Assembly (NCBI RefSeq): GCF_026625605.1
Contig: NZ_CP113054.1
Coordinates: 3,658,001 to 3,722,000, forward strand
Source of the DNA: Luteolibacter sp. SL250
GTDB lineage: Bacteria; Verrucomicrobiota; Verrucomicrobiia; Verrucomicrobiales; Akkermansiaceae
Reading direction: 5' to 3'
DNA: 64,000 bases
Made by a program: the position numbers and the translations under genes. Below, piece by piece: positions 1 to 9,053 of the stretch; positions within the stretch are counted from its first letter, which is position 1, and each line of letters starts with the position of its first letter. The notes beneath the pieces were generated by a model that did not search any database, was not told where the DNA came from, and saw only the letters and a program-made list of their open reading frames with translations.

Positions 1-589
1 TGATCTTCGGCGTGCCGATCTTGAACAACGGCCCCTGCTCCACGTCGATGACGAGGTTCACATTGCCTTTGTCATCCGTTTCCCGGCTGGTGACCTTCGC
101 TTCCGCACTCCAGTAGCCGAGCGCGTTGAGGTCCTGCTTCATCATCGCCAGGCCGATCTCCACATCCCCTTCCCGGAACGGCGCGGAACCGGAACCGATG
201 GGCCGGTCCTTTGACGCGGGGCTGGAATAGACCCGCTCCAGACGCCCCGCCTCCACCCCGGTGACGCCGCGGACCTCCACTTTGCCCAGAGAACGGCGGC
301 CGCCTTCGTCGATGGTCAGGAGGATCTCCTCCGGGCCGACCACGCTGGGCGTCACCCGCACGTCGGCGTAGCCGTCCTTCCGCATCACCTGGGTGAGCAG
401 GAATGCGGCGTCATCCGCACGGGACGCGGATGCAGGGTCATTCTCCACATGCGTCAGCCTGCCGCCGATGAGGAACAGCAGCTCGCTTTCGCTCTTCGAC
501 TCCGCGCCGCGGATGGTCACCTTCGTCTTCGCCGCGGCGATGGCGGAGAGGCAGACCAGACAGAGGCATATGGCGGAAAGCGGCTTCAT
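1..589 (-). CDS. TamA/BamA-like outer-membrane assembly protein, N-terminal part
   Basis: Only the first 196 codons are in the window; the frame runs off the left edge. The start has a hydrophobic signal peptide (MKPLSAICLCLVCLSAIAAA), followed by beta/alpha repeats such as GRRSLGKVEVRGVTGVEAGRLERV that look like POTRA domains; the barrel would lie outside the window. The ATG at 589 overlaps the stop of the upstream tamB gene as TGATG, so the two are probably translationally coupled. In Proteobacteria, TamA is the outer-membrane partner of the inner-membrane protein TamB. The neighbour makes TamA more likely than BamA, but the visible part cannot settle it. Confidence 0.72.
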   Translation of the reverse strand, partial: MKPLSAICLCLVCLSAIAAAKTKVTIRGAESKSESELLFLIGGRLTHVENDPASASRADDAAFLLTQVMRKDGYADVRVTPSVVGPEEILLTIDEGGRRSLGKVEVRGVTGVEAGRLERVYSSPASKDRPIGSGSAPFREGDVEIGLAMMKQDLNALGYWSAEAKVTSRETDDKGNVNLVIDVEQGPLFKIGTPKI

Positions 590-3500
590 CAGCGGAAAGA
601 AAGTCTCCAGATTCCCAGGAAGCGGGTGTCACCGCTCTCCCCCATGCCCGCTGAAATGAACCAGCGGTCCGTCAGGGCGATGGTCGCCGTGCTGAACGAA
701 TCACCGTCATAGGGGTCCGACTCCGCGAGGTTGAAGTCCACGCGGTCCAGGATCTTCATCACCGGCCGGAGCTGGCGCGCGAAGGGCAGGCGGCCGCGGC
801 GCATTTCCTCGAACAGGAGCTGCAACGCGCGGGAGGAGGCGGCCTGCGTGTTCTCCAGACCGGCGGAGGTGGTGCCTGTCGCCAGAAGGGTCATGATCTC
901 ATGCTCCGGCAGCGGCGGATTGGACGTCAGGACGAGCTGCGGGTCGGACGCCCGGCCATGCACATAGACGTCCACGCGGTAGGGCCGCGGTTCCGCGAAC
1001 CCGCGGATCTCCAGGATGGGATCAAGGCCGGTTTCCGGCGTGAAGCGCACGATGCCTCGTGGCACCTTCAGCGTGCTGAAAGGCAGCACCGCCACCCCGT
1101 CACTGATCCTCACCATTCCATCCGGCGCGGGAGCCGCCACCGTGCCACCGATCCTGATGTCCGCCGTCGCCTCCCCGGTGCCAAGGTTGCCGCGGATCAG
1201 GAAAGGATCATTCGTCCTCACCGTGACATTCAGGGTCCAGCCACCGAACGGCGCGGGCACCCCGGCAGCGGGACTCGCCTTTGCGGCATCGATCTTCGGC
1301 AGCGAAGCGGCATCGATGCCACCGCGCGAGGTGGTGCCGATGGGCAGCAGTTCGATGTCCCGGTAGAACAGGCTGTCCACGATACCGACGTTGCCGGAGA
1401 GCGCGGCTTTTTCGAACGGTCCCTGGAGCCGGAGATCCGCGCTGGCGCGCACGATCATCATGTCATTCCGCACCAGCGGCAGGTGGCTGGCATTCAGCCG
1501 GAAGTCGATGTCGCCCGGCTTGCCCTCCTGCAGGGCAAGCGTGCCGCCTGCCTGGACCGATCCCCCGGCGACGGTCGCCCGCAATGTCTTCACGGACACC
1601 TGTTGCAGCGTCATGTCCACATCCGCAGCGACCCCGGTGATGGGAGGAAAGTCGCCTTCCGCCAGGATCACGCTGCCGTTGGCGAGGTTCAGGCTGCCTT
1701 TGATCTCCGGCTTGCCCACCTGTCCGGCCACCACGACATTCCCGGTGAGCACTCCGGTGAGCTGCTTCAGCGCGGGCACCAGCGAGGCGAAACGGGAAAG
1801 ATCCAGCCGCGGCAGATCCAGCCTCGCCTCCACCGGTTCGTCCTTGATCGATTCCGGGTTCTCCGCCCACTCGGCGGGTTTGAAAGGCATGGCCGCCTTG
1901 ATCACGACGGGGTTGTAGTCCGGCGTGGTCACCGTTCCATCCAGCACCATCCGCCCTTCGTTGCCCTTGATGGTGAGCTTCACATCCGCGGGCGGGACCT
2001 TCGGGTTTTCCGGCGTGCGCAGGTTGAGGAGATCCAGGGCGAGGTCCACCTGCGGGGAGCCGTAGCTGCCGGCGATCTTCACCTTCACCTGGCCGGTCGA
2101 TTTTTCATCGAGCTGCGCCGCCTGTGGCAGCCACGGCTTGAGCGCCGCGAGGGCCAGCACCTTCGACTCGATGGACACATCGATGGGGCGCTTGTCATTC
2201 GCAAGGGTGTCCTTCCATTTCGAGAAATCCTCCGGCACCGGGAGCTTGGCCGAACCTTCCGCCATGTCCGTGACACCGTCCGTCCATTTGAACGACTTCA
2301 GCTCCAGCAGGCCGTCGCCCAGCCCCGCGTTCAGCACGATGGTCTGCTCCTGGGTCTTCACCTCCAGCGCGGACAGGTCCACCTTTCCGGGCCATTCGTA
2401 GGAAACGGAACCTTTGGCATTCACCGGAGGCTGCTCCGGCTGGAGCCACTCCGCACCACCGATGATGACCTCCCCGCGGTGGGTGCCCGCCACCAGATCC
2501 CCGCCACCGACCCATGTGGCACTCCCCACGGCCCGGCCGCCCAGCTTCACGCCGCCGATGGCCAGCCAACGGTCGATGCGGGCGTTGGTGAAGTTCTCCA
2601 GATCGAGCGTGGCATCGTATTTTTTCGAGGTGATTTCATACCGTCCCGCCGCCTTCAGTCCGTCGAGATCCACCGTGCCGGACACCGGCGCATCCGGCGC
2701 CCAGTTCCCGGTGATCCTGACGGGGCTGGCTTCCGTCTCATCCGCGGGTTTCAGGAGCAGGGTGGCCTCCGCCGCCATCGGCTTGTTCAGGGCATCGAAC
2801 GCGACCTTGAAGTTCCCCTCCAGCGAGGAAGCCGGGACCGGCTGGTCCACCTTGATCTGCGGGTAGCGTTCGGAAAGTTCCCCGAGCAGGGCGGGGACGT
2901 TGGCGACGCCCAGCGTGCCGGTGGTTTCGCCGAGGAGGAATTTCCCGTTCATCCGGGAAAGCGGGGCGTCCGCTTTCACCTCCACCGGGGTGCCCAGCGC
3001 CTGGACGGTCACGGCCAAACCGGCTTTTTCAGCCTCCAGCGTCGCGCCTATGGCGACCTCCGTGGCGCTCCAGTCTTCATACGCCACATCCTCGAAGCCG
3101 ACCTGCGCGTGGCCGGTCGCCGCCAGTGGATCCGGCAGGATACCCTCCACATTCAGGGCAAAGGAAGTGAGCCGCGCCTTCGCCGGGATCTCCACCCCAA
3201 AGGACGCGGCGGTCTTTTCCACCTGCAGGGCACCGGAGGTCAGGGCGAGCGTGGCGGCGGAAAATCCCGGGCCGGTCTCCAGATCAAACACCGCCTCATC
3301 CACCAGCAGGCGGGCCCGCGCGGCGGGGTCCCCCTCCTCCGGCAGATCCACCGCCAGGTCCCTGATGCCGATGCCCGGATACGGGTCCAGTTTCTCCAGC
3401 GAAAGCTGCTCCGGCGCCCATACCAGGGCGGACTCTTGGGGTGGTAGCGTGAGATCCTGCGGAGCGGTCATTTTCCCGATCCTGAGGGTGATGGTGTCAC

Positions 3501-4086
3501 TGCCGGGCGTGTGGATGATGTCCGTCGGCTCCAGCGTGAATTCCGTCTTACCGTCCCGCTCCGTGGCCAGACTGATGCGCTGGACGTCGATGTTCAGGGG
3601 GATGACCTTCGCCCTCGCCTCACGGATGGTCCGCACCAGTCCCGGCAGGTCGAGCGGCTTGTCCTCCTCTTCCTTCACTTTTTCGATCCCCGTCCGGATC
3701 TCCGCATGGAGGTCCCGGACCGTCAGCCCGCGCACCTCCCCCTTGATCAGCCGCATGAACTCATAGTCCGGCGTGGCACGGGCGAGCGTGATCTTTTTGA
3801 CCACACCCTCCGTTCCGGAAATGTCCACATCCGCGATGGAAAGGCCGCCGGTGATGCTGCCCTCCAGGCGGAATCCACCGGTCATCCCGGCCTTCTCCAT
3901 GAAATGACGGGCCACCTTCGGACCCAGCCAACGGATGCCCGGTCCATTGAGCCAGAACACCCCCACCACCAGGAACACGACCAAGCCCAGCAGGATGCGC
4001 GGCCACCGCCTCCGCTTGGGACGCGCCACGGCCTCATCGTTCTCTTGCTTATCCGCCAAAACTGGCCCAGACATTCGCCCCAACAA
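589..4086 (-). CDS. tamB: TamB-like translocation and assembly module protein
   Basis: A 1165-residue protein with one N-terminal membrane anchor (about residues 29-47, ILLGLVVFLVVGVFWLNG) followed by a very long beta-rich periplasmic region. The C-terminal 350 residues have the DUF490/TamB pattern (GGTVAAPAPDGMVRISDGVA, then DPILEIRGFAEPRPYRVDVY) and the protein ends in an aromatic/basic LSFR-type tail. Family members bridge the two membranes, working with a TamA/BamA-type barrel in lipid transport or outer-membrane protein assembly. It overlaps the next gene by one base (TGATG). The start may be the first Met or Met5; both precede the anchor. The promoter must lie in the 66 bp shared with divergent manA. 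Confidence 0.85.
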   Translation of the reverse strand: MLGRMSGPVLADKQENDEAVARPKRRRWPRILLGLVVFLVVGVFWLNGPGIRWLGPKVARHFMEKAGMTGGFRLEGSITGGLSIADVDISGTEGVVKKITLARATPDYEFMRLIKGEVRGLTVRDLHAEIRTGIEKVKEEEDKPLDLPGLVRTIREARAKVIPLNIDVQRISLATERDGKTEFTLEPTDIIHTPGSDTITLRIGKMTAPQDLTLPPQESALVWAPEQLSLEKLDPYPGIGIRDLAVDLPEEGDPAARARLLVDEAVFDLETGPGFSAATLALTSGALQVEKTAASFGVEIPAKARLTSFALNVEGILPDPLAATGHAQVGFEDVAYEDWSATEVAIGATLEAEKAGLAVTVQALGTPVEVKADAPLSRMNGKFLLGETTGTLGVANVPALLGELSERYPQIKVDQPVPASSLEGNFKVAFDALNKPMAAEATLLLKPADETEASPVRITGNWAPDAPVSGTVDLDGLKAAGRYEITSKKYDATLDLENFTNARIDRWLAIGGVKLGGRAVGSATWVGGGDLVAGTHRGEVIIGGAEWLQPEQPPVNAKGSVSYEWPGKVDLSALEVKTQEQTIVLNAGLGDGLLELKSFKWTDGVTDMAEGSAKLPVPEDFSKWKDTLANDKRPIDVSIESKVLALAALKPWLPQAAQLDEKSTGQVKVKIAGSYGSPQVDLALDLLNLRTPENPKVPPADVKLTIKGNEGRMVLDGTVTTPDYNPVVIKAAMPFKPAEWAENPESIKDEPVEARLDLPRLDLSRFASLVPALKQLTGVLTGNVVVAGQVGKPEIKGSLNLANGSVILAEGDFPPITGVAADVDMTLQQVSVKTLRATVAGGSVQAGGTLALQEGKPGDIDFRLNASHLPLVRNDMMIVRASADLRLQGPFEKAALSGNVGIVDSLFYRDIELLPIGTTSRGGIDAASLPKIDAAKASPAAGVPAPFGGWTLNVTVRTNDPFLIRGNLGTGEATADIRIGGTVAAPAPDGMVRISDGVAVLPFSTLKVPRGIVRFTPETGLDPILEIRGFAEPRPYRVDVYVHGRASDPQLVLTSNPPLPEHEIMTLLATGTTSAGLENTQAASSRALQLLFEEMRRGRLPFARQLRPVMKILDRVDFNLAESDPYDGDSFSTATIALTDRWFISAGMGESGDTRFLGIWRLSFR

Positions 4087-4152
4087 CGCCTCCGGTCAAC
4101 CGCCGGATCCCGCAATTTTCCGGCACCCACGAAACTCCGCTCCTCCATCCGC

Positions 4153-5088
4153 ATGGAACCCATCCGCTTTCACCCTCTCTACATGCAGCGCGTCTGGGGC
4201 GGCCGGGAACTGGAGCGTGTCTATGGCCGCACCCTGCCCGATGCGGAGAGTCCCTATGGTGAATCCTGGGAAATCGTGGATCGACCGGATGAGCAATCCA
4301 TCGTGGACGGCGGGCCGTTCGACGGCCTGACCCTCCACGACCTGTGGACCGCCCACCGGGAGGAAATCTTCGGCGTGGATCTCCCGGACTCCGGACGCTT
4401 CCCCATTCTGATCAAAATCCTGGACTCCAGGGACGACCTTTCCATCCAGGTCCACCCACCGCTCCATCTGGCGGAGCAGCTCGGTGGCGAGCCGAAGACC
4501 GAGATGTGGTACATCGCGGACCGCTGCCCGGGCGCGAAGCTATACGTGGGATTGAAAGACGGCGTGACCCGCCCGGACTTCGAACGGGCCGTGGCGGACG
4601 GCACCGTGGCGGATCTGGTCCACTCCGTCTCCCCCTCCCCCGGTGACTCCATTTTCATCCCGTCCGGCCGCCTGCACGCCATCGGCGCCGGTTTCCTGAT
4701 CCATGAGATCCAGCAGAATTCGGACACCACCTACCGGGTGTTCGACTGGAACCGCGTGGGTCTGGACGGCAAGCCGCGCGAACTCCATGTGGAGCAGTCC
4801 TTGGCCAGCATCGACTTCGGCGATTTCGAACCGATGATGGATGCCCCGGAGGGCCCGGCACTGGCGGCATGTGAATTTTTCCGCACGGACCGGGTGACGC
4901 TCGGCGCGGGCGATGCCATCGGCAATCCTGACGGAAAGCGGTTCTCCATCCTCTCCGTCGTCCATGGCAGTGTGTCCTCCGCTTCCGGGCTGATTTTTGG
5001 AAAAGGCAGCTTCTTGCTTCTGCCGAAAGGGGCCTCACCACTGGTGGCCGGGGACGATGCCACCGTCCTCCAGGTCACCATTTCCTGA
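4153..5088 (+). CDS. manA: Mannose-6-phosphate isomerase, class I
   Basis: A 311-residue cupin-type isomerase interconverting fructose-6-phosphate and mannose-6-phosphate, the entry to GDP-mannose and polysaccharide synthesis. The zinc-site motifs are visible: SIQVHP near residue 98, KTEMWY near 116 and PSGRLHAIGAGF near 175. The late motif RVFDWNRVGLDGKPRELH is also typical. The length matches short Firmicutes-type ManA rather than the 390-residue enteric form. The ATG at 4153 is chosen because the first conserved segment (FHPLYMQRVWGG) begins just after it; no clear Shine-Dalgarno is seen. It is divergent from tamB. Confidence 0.9.
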   Translation: MEPIRFHPLYMQRVWGGRELERVYGRTLPDAESPYGESWEIVDRPDEQSIVDGGPFDGLTLHDLWTAHREEIFGVDLPDSGRFPILIKILDSRDDLSIQVHPPLHLAEQLGGEPKTEMWYIADRCPGAKLYVGLKDGVTRPDFERAVADGTVADLVHSVSPSPGDSIFIPSGRLHAIGAGFLIHEIQQNSDTTYRVFDWNRVGLDGKPRELHVEQSLASIDFGDFEPMMDAPEGPALAACEFFRTDRVTLGAGDAIGNPDGKRFSILSVVHGSVSSASGLIFGKGSFLLLPKGASPLVAGDDATVLQVTIS

Positions 5089-5114
5089 AGGGAGCGTGGA
5101 GAATCCCGTGAAGC

Positions 5115-5219
5115 GTAGCGGATCTCGTGAGAGATCCGGCGGGGTGCATGTCACCCAGGAAACAAGCTCCGGCTTCCCATGGACTTCCCCACCACCGGAA
5201 GTCTCACGACTTCCGCTAC
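5115..5219. repeat. Paired GTAG-type REP element (family A, copy 1)
   Basis: Two inverted hairpins. The first reads GTAG followed by CGGATCTC-GTGA-GAGATCCG (5115-5138). The second, on the opposite strand at 5195-5219, is GTAG-CGGAAGTC-GTGA-GACTTCCG. The leading GTAG and the GTGA loop are constant while the stem differs, with both arms changing together. It occupies the manA-panB intergenic space. GTAG-led hairpins are the classic RAYT substrate form. Confidence 0.8.
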
Positions 5220-5295
5220 CCGACAAGGAAGGCATTTCCCGAAAAATTCGCGTGGCTCTTCGTCGGCGCGGCCATAAACTTCCGCCACGCATCCT

Positions 5296-6063
5296 GTGAC
5301 AGACACCAGCAAATCCGCCAACCTCCGCCTCCGGAAAAACGGCCGCCCCATTTCGGCCCTCACGGCCTACGACTATCCCACCGCACGTCTGCTGGATGAA
5401 GCGGGCGTGGATCTCCTGCTGGTGGGGGACTCCCTGGGCATGGTGGTGCTGGGCTTTCCCGACACCACCCATGTGACGATGGAGCACATGCTCCACCACA
5501 CCGCCGCCGTGGCCCGCGCGAAGCCGAAGGCCCTGCTGCTGGCGGACCTGCCCATCCACTCCTATGATGCCCCTGACCAGGCTGTGGCCAACGCGAAGCT
5601 CCTCGCCGCGGCGGGTGCGGATGCGGTGAAACTGGAAGGCGGGGTCCACCAGGCCGGGATCATCCGCGCGATCGTGGACGCCGGCATCCCTGTCATCGGC
5701 CACCTGGGCATGCTGCCCCAGCGCGTGGTGGAGGAAGGCGGCTACCGCAAGAAGGGCAAGACGCCCGAACAGGCGGACGAGTTGCTGCGCGGCGCACAGG
5801 CCATCGTCGGAGCCGGGGTTTCCGCCATCGTGCTGGAGTCCGTGGTGCCGAAAACGGCGAAGCTGCTGACCGACTCCATCCCCGTGCCCACCATCGGCAT
5901 CGGCTGCGGCGACGGCAACTGCGACGGAGAGGTGGCCGTGGTCACGGATCTCATCGGCTCGTTCCCGTGGTTCGTTCCACCCTTCGCCCGCCCGGAAACG
6001 GACGTCGCCCCGCTCATCCGCCAGGCGGCCGGGAAGTATGTCGCGCGGGTTTCGGAGGGTTGA
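5296..6063 (+). CDS. panB: 3-methyl-2-oxobutanoate hydroxymethyltransferase
   Basis: Catalyses the first committed step of pantothenate synthesis, adding a hydroxymethyl group from methylene-tetrahydrofolate to 2-oxoisovalerate. The 255-residue TIM-barrel protein shows ALTAYDYPTARLLDEAG near residue 20, VGDSLGMVVLGFPDTTHVT near 42 (metal-binding region), KLEGG near 111 and GIGCGDGNCDGEVAVVTD near 195, where most homologues have GIGAG. The start is GTG at 5296, just after a family A repeat. The stop TGA shares its A with an ATG at 6063 (TGATG). No panC or panD is in the window. Confidence 0.93.
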   Translation: MTDTSKSANLRLRKNGRPISALTAYDYPTARLLDEAGVDLLLVGDSLGMVVLGFPDTTHVTMEHMLHHTAAVARAKPKALLLADLPIHSYDAPDQAVANAKLLAAAGADAVKLEGGVHQAGIIRAIVDAGIPVIGHLGMLPQRVVEEGGYRKKGKTPEQADELLRGAQAIVGAGVSAIVLESVVPKTAKLLTDSIPVPTIGIGCGDGNCDGEVAVVTDLIGSFPWFVPPFARPETDVAPLIRQAAGKYVARVSEG

Positions 6064-6119
6064 TGGGGAAGAAGAAGACGCCGGTCTGGAGACCAGCGCT
6101 CCCAGCGCCCTCCTGTTGA
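6063..6119 (+). CDS. 18-codon reading frame coupled to panB, ahead of hemW
   Basis: ATG at 6063 overlaps the panB stop (TGATG) and has a good Shine-Dalgarno (GGAGG at about 6054-6058). The frame encodes 18 residues, MGKKKTPVWRPALPAPSC, then meets TGA at 6117. It is in phase with hemW, whose open frame begins right after that TGA. This may be a short leader, the true but interrupted hemW start, or a sequencing error. Codons about 7-14 fall in a palindrome listed separately. Confidence 0.4.
   Translation: MGKKKTPVWRPALPAPSC
6083..6094. repeat. REP-like palindrome GGTCT-GG-AGACC
   Basis: A perfect 12-bp palindrome in a GC-rich run (6079-6110) that resembles the short dispersed hairpins elsewhere in the window. 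It falls exactly where the hemW start region should be. Only one copy is present here, so calling it a repeat is an inference. Confidence 0.35.
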
Positions 6120-7238
6120 TCATCCATAATCCGTAGTCCCGCCCTGCTCCTCTACCTCCATATCCCGTTCTGCCACCGGGTCTGCCCCTACTGCTCGTTC
6201 TACAAGCACACGCCTGGGGACACGCCCATCGGTGCGTTCGTGGACGCGCTGGCGGCGGAGGCACGCCACCGGCTGGGAGGGCTGGAGGAAAAACCGCGCA
6301 CCATCTACCTGGGCGGAGGTACGCCCAGCATGCTGTCCCCCTCCCACCTGCGGAGGATGTTCTCCGCTCTCCATGAGCATCTTGATTTCCCCACGCTGGA
6401 CGAGGTGACGCTGGAGGCGAACCCGGCGACCTTCGACCTGAAGAAAGCCCGGCTTTTCCGCGAGCTGGGGGTGACCCGCGTGTCGCTGGGCATCCAGTCG
6501 TTCACGCCGCACGTGCTGGAGATCCTGGGGCGGGAGCATTCCGTGGAGCAGGCCAGCGAGGCGGTGGGCATCCTGCGGGCGGCTGGCATGCCGTCGGTGA
6601 ACATCGACCTGATGTTTTCCATCCCGGGACAGTCGAAGGACGACTGGGAGCAGACACTGCGGCACGCCATCTCCCTGAAACCGGACCACATCTCCGCCTA
6701 CAACCTGACGTATGAGGAGGACACCGCTTTCTTCGACTCGCTGCGGCGCGGGGAGATGAAGGAGGACGAAGACCAGGACGCGGAGTATTTCCACCTCGCG
6801 GACGCGCTGCTCACGGATGCCGGGTTCGACCACTACGAAACCTCCAACTACGCGAAGCCCGGCCATCACTCCTCCCACAACCGCGGCTACTGGATGGGCG
6901 AGGACTATCTGGGGCTGGGGCCATCCTCCGTCTCCACCGTTGCCGGCCAACGGCACCGGAACCTACCGGACACCAACGGCTACATCCGCCAGGTGGAGTC
7001 ACTGGGCCATGCCATCCATGAGTCGGAGGCGCTGGACGCGGAGGCCACACGGCTGGAGCGGATCGCGCTCGGGCTGCGGACAAAGGAAGGCATCCCGCTG
7101 GATCTGCTGGATGAGGACGGAAGGCGGCACGCGGGGTTCCTCGCGGATGAGGGGCTGGCGGTGATGGCGGACGGACGCCTGGTGCTGGTCCACCGCGGCC
7201 GGGCGCTGGTCGATCCCATCGCCGCGGAGCTGGTGTGA
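6120..7238 (+). CDS. hemW: HemW-like radical SAM protein (coproporphyrinogen III oxidase family), start unresolved
   Basis: The protein has the radical-SAM cysteine motif CHRVCPYC, encoded at 6171-6194, preceded by the family's LYLHIPF. It continues with YLGGGTPSMLS, GIQSF and NIDLMFSIPGQ, and the HemW C-terminal domain (SAYNLTYEEDTAFF). HemW is a heme-handling protein related to oxygen-independent coproporphyrinogen oxidase HemN. No ATG, GTG or TTG lies in frame between the TGA at 6117 and GTG 6240, and a GTG 6240 start would delete the FeS site. Possible starts are ATA 6126, ATC 6129 or CTG 6144; otherwise the gene is read from ATG 6063 through TGA, or is damaged. The rest of the frame is intact and of normal length. 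Confidence 0.8.
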   Translation, partial: SSIIRSPALLLYLHIPFCHRVCPYCSFYKHTPGDTPIGAFVDALAAEARHRLGGLEEKPRTIYLGGGTPSMLSPSHLRRMFSALHEHLDFPTLDEVTLEANPATFDLKKARLFRELGVTRVSLGIQSFTPHVLEILGREHSVEQASEAVGILRAAGMPSVNIDLMFSIPGQSKDDWEQTLRHAISLKPDHISAYNLTYEEDTAFFDSLRRGEMKEDEDQDAEYFHLADALLTDAGFDHYETSNYAKPGHHSSHNRGYWMGEDYLGLGPSSVSTVAGQRHRNLPDTNGYIRQVESLGHAIHESEALDAEATRLERIALGLRTKEGIPLDLLDEDGRRHAGFLADEGLAVMADGRLVLVHRGRALVDPIAAELV

Positions 7239-7276
7239 TGGTGTGGACTCGGGAGTAGCGGATCAAGGATTGGACC

Positions 7277-7353
7277 ACTGGGACCGCGGAATTCATTCCG
7301 CTTGGCTTCGCTGGCTGGATTCTCCGGGGCGGAATAAATTCCGCGGTCCCAGT
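7277..7353. repeat. Long palindrome, family B copy 1
   Basis: A 77-bp element whose arms (ACTGGGACCGCGGAATTC... and the complementary ...GAATTCCGCGGTCCCAGT type) pair with each other. Each arm also holds its own hairpin (GCGGAA-TTCA-TTCCGC on the left; the right arm has TAAA instead of TGAA). The central loop contains TTGGCTTCGCTGGCTGGATT. Two further copies are at 26524 and 27170. Confidence 0.82.
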
Positions 7354-7379
7354 CCGACAAGCGGCGCTTGTTCCAGGGA

Positions 7380-9053
7380 TCACCTCCCGCGCGGTGCTTT
7401 CGGTTTCGGGTTTCCGGAGGAATCCTTGCCCCATAGCAGCGAACTGGGCTTTTCACCGATGGTCGTGGAGGTGGATGAAATCGAACGCAGCGCGTGGCGC
7501 AGCTCATCCAGCGTGCGCAGGAGATCTCCCTGGATGGCACCATCCGGACCGACGCTGGAGACCGATTTCTCCAATGAAGCGAGGGTGCTTTTCAGATCCG
7601 TGGGCAGGTCCCTGAACGCGGGATCGTCCAGCGTCTTGCGCAGGGAAGCCGCGGTGGTCTCGATCTCCTTGAGGGTCGCCCGGGCGTCCGCCGCGGTTTT
7701 GGTGGACTCTTCCGCCAGCGCGTTGATCTTCGTCATCGTCTCGTCCAGCGGCAGGGCGGCGATCTTGTCGAGGATGACGTTGACCTTGGCCTCCAGTTGG
7801 TCGAAGCCGGAGGAAACCGTCGGCAGCGTCCTGTACTCACCCGTCATGAAAATCTCCGCATGGGGAGGATCCACATGGTAGTCCAGATCGACGAATTTCG
7901 CGCCGGTGAGGAGGCTTCCGGTCTTGAGGGTGGCGCGCATCCCCCGGCTGACGGCATTTGCCATGAACTGGTATTGGGGATCTTTCAGCCTCTCCCGGGT
8001 CTCCGCGCGGAGCAGGGCGGGATCGATCTCGATGAGCACGGGAATGCGCCGGTCTTCCCTCACCGGATTGTAGTCGAGCGAAACCCCCACCACCCTGCCG
8101 ATCTGGATGCCGCGGAACTCCACGGGCGCGCCCTTGGCCAGTCCGCGCACGGATTGGTCGAACAACAGCAGGAACTGCACCGTCGGCGCGAAGGTGGAGT
8201 TCACCGCCGCGTCATGGTTCTTATAGACGATGAAGGTCGTTCCATCCTCGACCTGCTGGCCGTCCTCGATGCCCTCCGGCACGCCGAACTCCACCCCGCC
8301 GGAAACCATGGCCTGGAAGGAAGGCGTGCGCAGCCTGACCCCGTCCGCATCCGCCGTGACGTCGATGCCGCTGGTGTTCCAGAAGCGGGTGTTCTCCGTG
8401 ATGAGCCATCCCCAGTCCTGGCGGATGAAGGCGTCGTATTCCAGGCTCTTGCCATCCTTCGCGAGTTCACGGCTTTCGATGCGGCCGACCTCGAATCCAC
8501 GGAAGTAGACGGGGGATCCCTGGACCAGCGATCCGGCCTCGTCCGCCCTCAGCTTCAGCCGCCGGCCGGGGACGCTCAGGCTGGTGGCCGGGGGCCGTTC
8601 CTTGCCAACGAAATCCCTGACCTTGTCATCTCCTGTCTTCGGCCCCGGATCCAGCTCGATGTAGGCACCGGTCAACAAGGTGCCCAATCCCGAAATGTCC
8701 GTGGCGGAGACCCGCGGCCGCACGACCCAGAAGTTCGTCCCCCGCTGGAGCAGATGGGATCCCTCCGGATCCATGCGCACGGTGATGGAGACATTCTTCA
8801 GATTCGTGGCAAGCTCCACATCCGTGACATATCCCACCCGGACCGAGCGGCACCGGACCTCGGTCTTTCCGGAGACGATGCCGTCCGCGGTCTCGAAGGA
8901 AATACGGATTTCCGGCCCTTTCGAGGTGATGCTGCGGTAGGCCAGCCAGCCGCCGATGAGCAGGGCGAGGATGGGCACCACCCACACGACGTTCCACCGT
9001 TGCGCGGCTTTGAACTGCGGGGTTGCTGCGGGAGGGGTGTCGGTTTCGCTCAC
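7380..9053 (-). CDS. pqiB: PqiB-like MCE-domain lipid transport protein
   Basis: A 557-residue protein with one N-terminal membrane helix (about residues 23-41, NVVWVVPILALLIGGWLAY) and three MCE/MlaD domains. These begin near residues 45 (ISFETADGIVSGKTEVRCR), 160 (KLRADEAGSLVQGSPVYFR) and 285 (FDQSVRGLAKGAPVEFRG). A helical C-terminal tail follows. PqiB forms a periplasm-spanning tunnel for phospholipids anchored by the PqiA membrane protein. Its start ATG overlaps the upstream pqiA-type gene by 4 bp (9050-9053). No PqiC lipoprotein gene is seen; the next gene downstream on this strand is the partial TamA-like one, beyond the + strand genes. Confidence 0.88.
   Translation of the reverse strand: MSETDTPPAATPQFKAAQRWNVVWVVPILALLIGGWLAYRSITSKGPEIRISFETADGIVSGKTEVRCRSVRVGYVTDVELATNLKNVSITVRMDPEGSHLLQRGTNFWVVRPRVSATDISGLGTLLTGAYIELDPGPKTGDDKVRDFVGKERPPATSLSVPGRRLKLRADEAGSLVQGSPVYFRGFEVGRIESRELAKDGKSLEYDAFIRQDWGWLITENTRFWNTSGIDVTADADGVRLRTPSFQAMVSGGVEFGVPEGIEDGQQVEDGTTFIVYKNHDAAVNSTFAPTVQFLLLFDQSVRGLAKGAPVEFRGIQIGRVVGVSLDYNPVREDRRIPVLIEIDPALLRAETRERLKDPQYQFMANAVSRGMRATLKTGSLLTGAKFVDLDYHVDPPHAEIFMTGEYRTLPTVSSGFDQLEAKVNVILDKIAALPLDETMTKINALAEESTKTAADARATLKEIETTAASLRKTLDDPAFRDLPTDLKSTLASLEKSVSSVGPDGAIQGDLLRTLDELRHALRSISSTSTTIGEKPSSLLWGKDSSGNPKPKAPRGR

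Noticed and set aside
901-3447. An 848-codon + strand frame opposite tamB
   Set aside because: Arg/His/Gln-rich translation without motifs, antisense to a well-supported tamB. It is an effect of high third-position GC.
6117-6119. Selenocysteine or programmed readthrough at the TGA before hemW
   Set aside because: No convincing stem-loop follows the TGA, and the position before LYLHIPF has no known Sec residue. Kept only as one option under the hemW finding.
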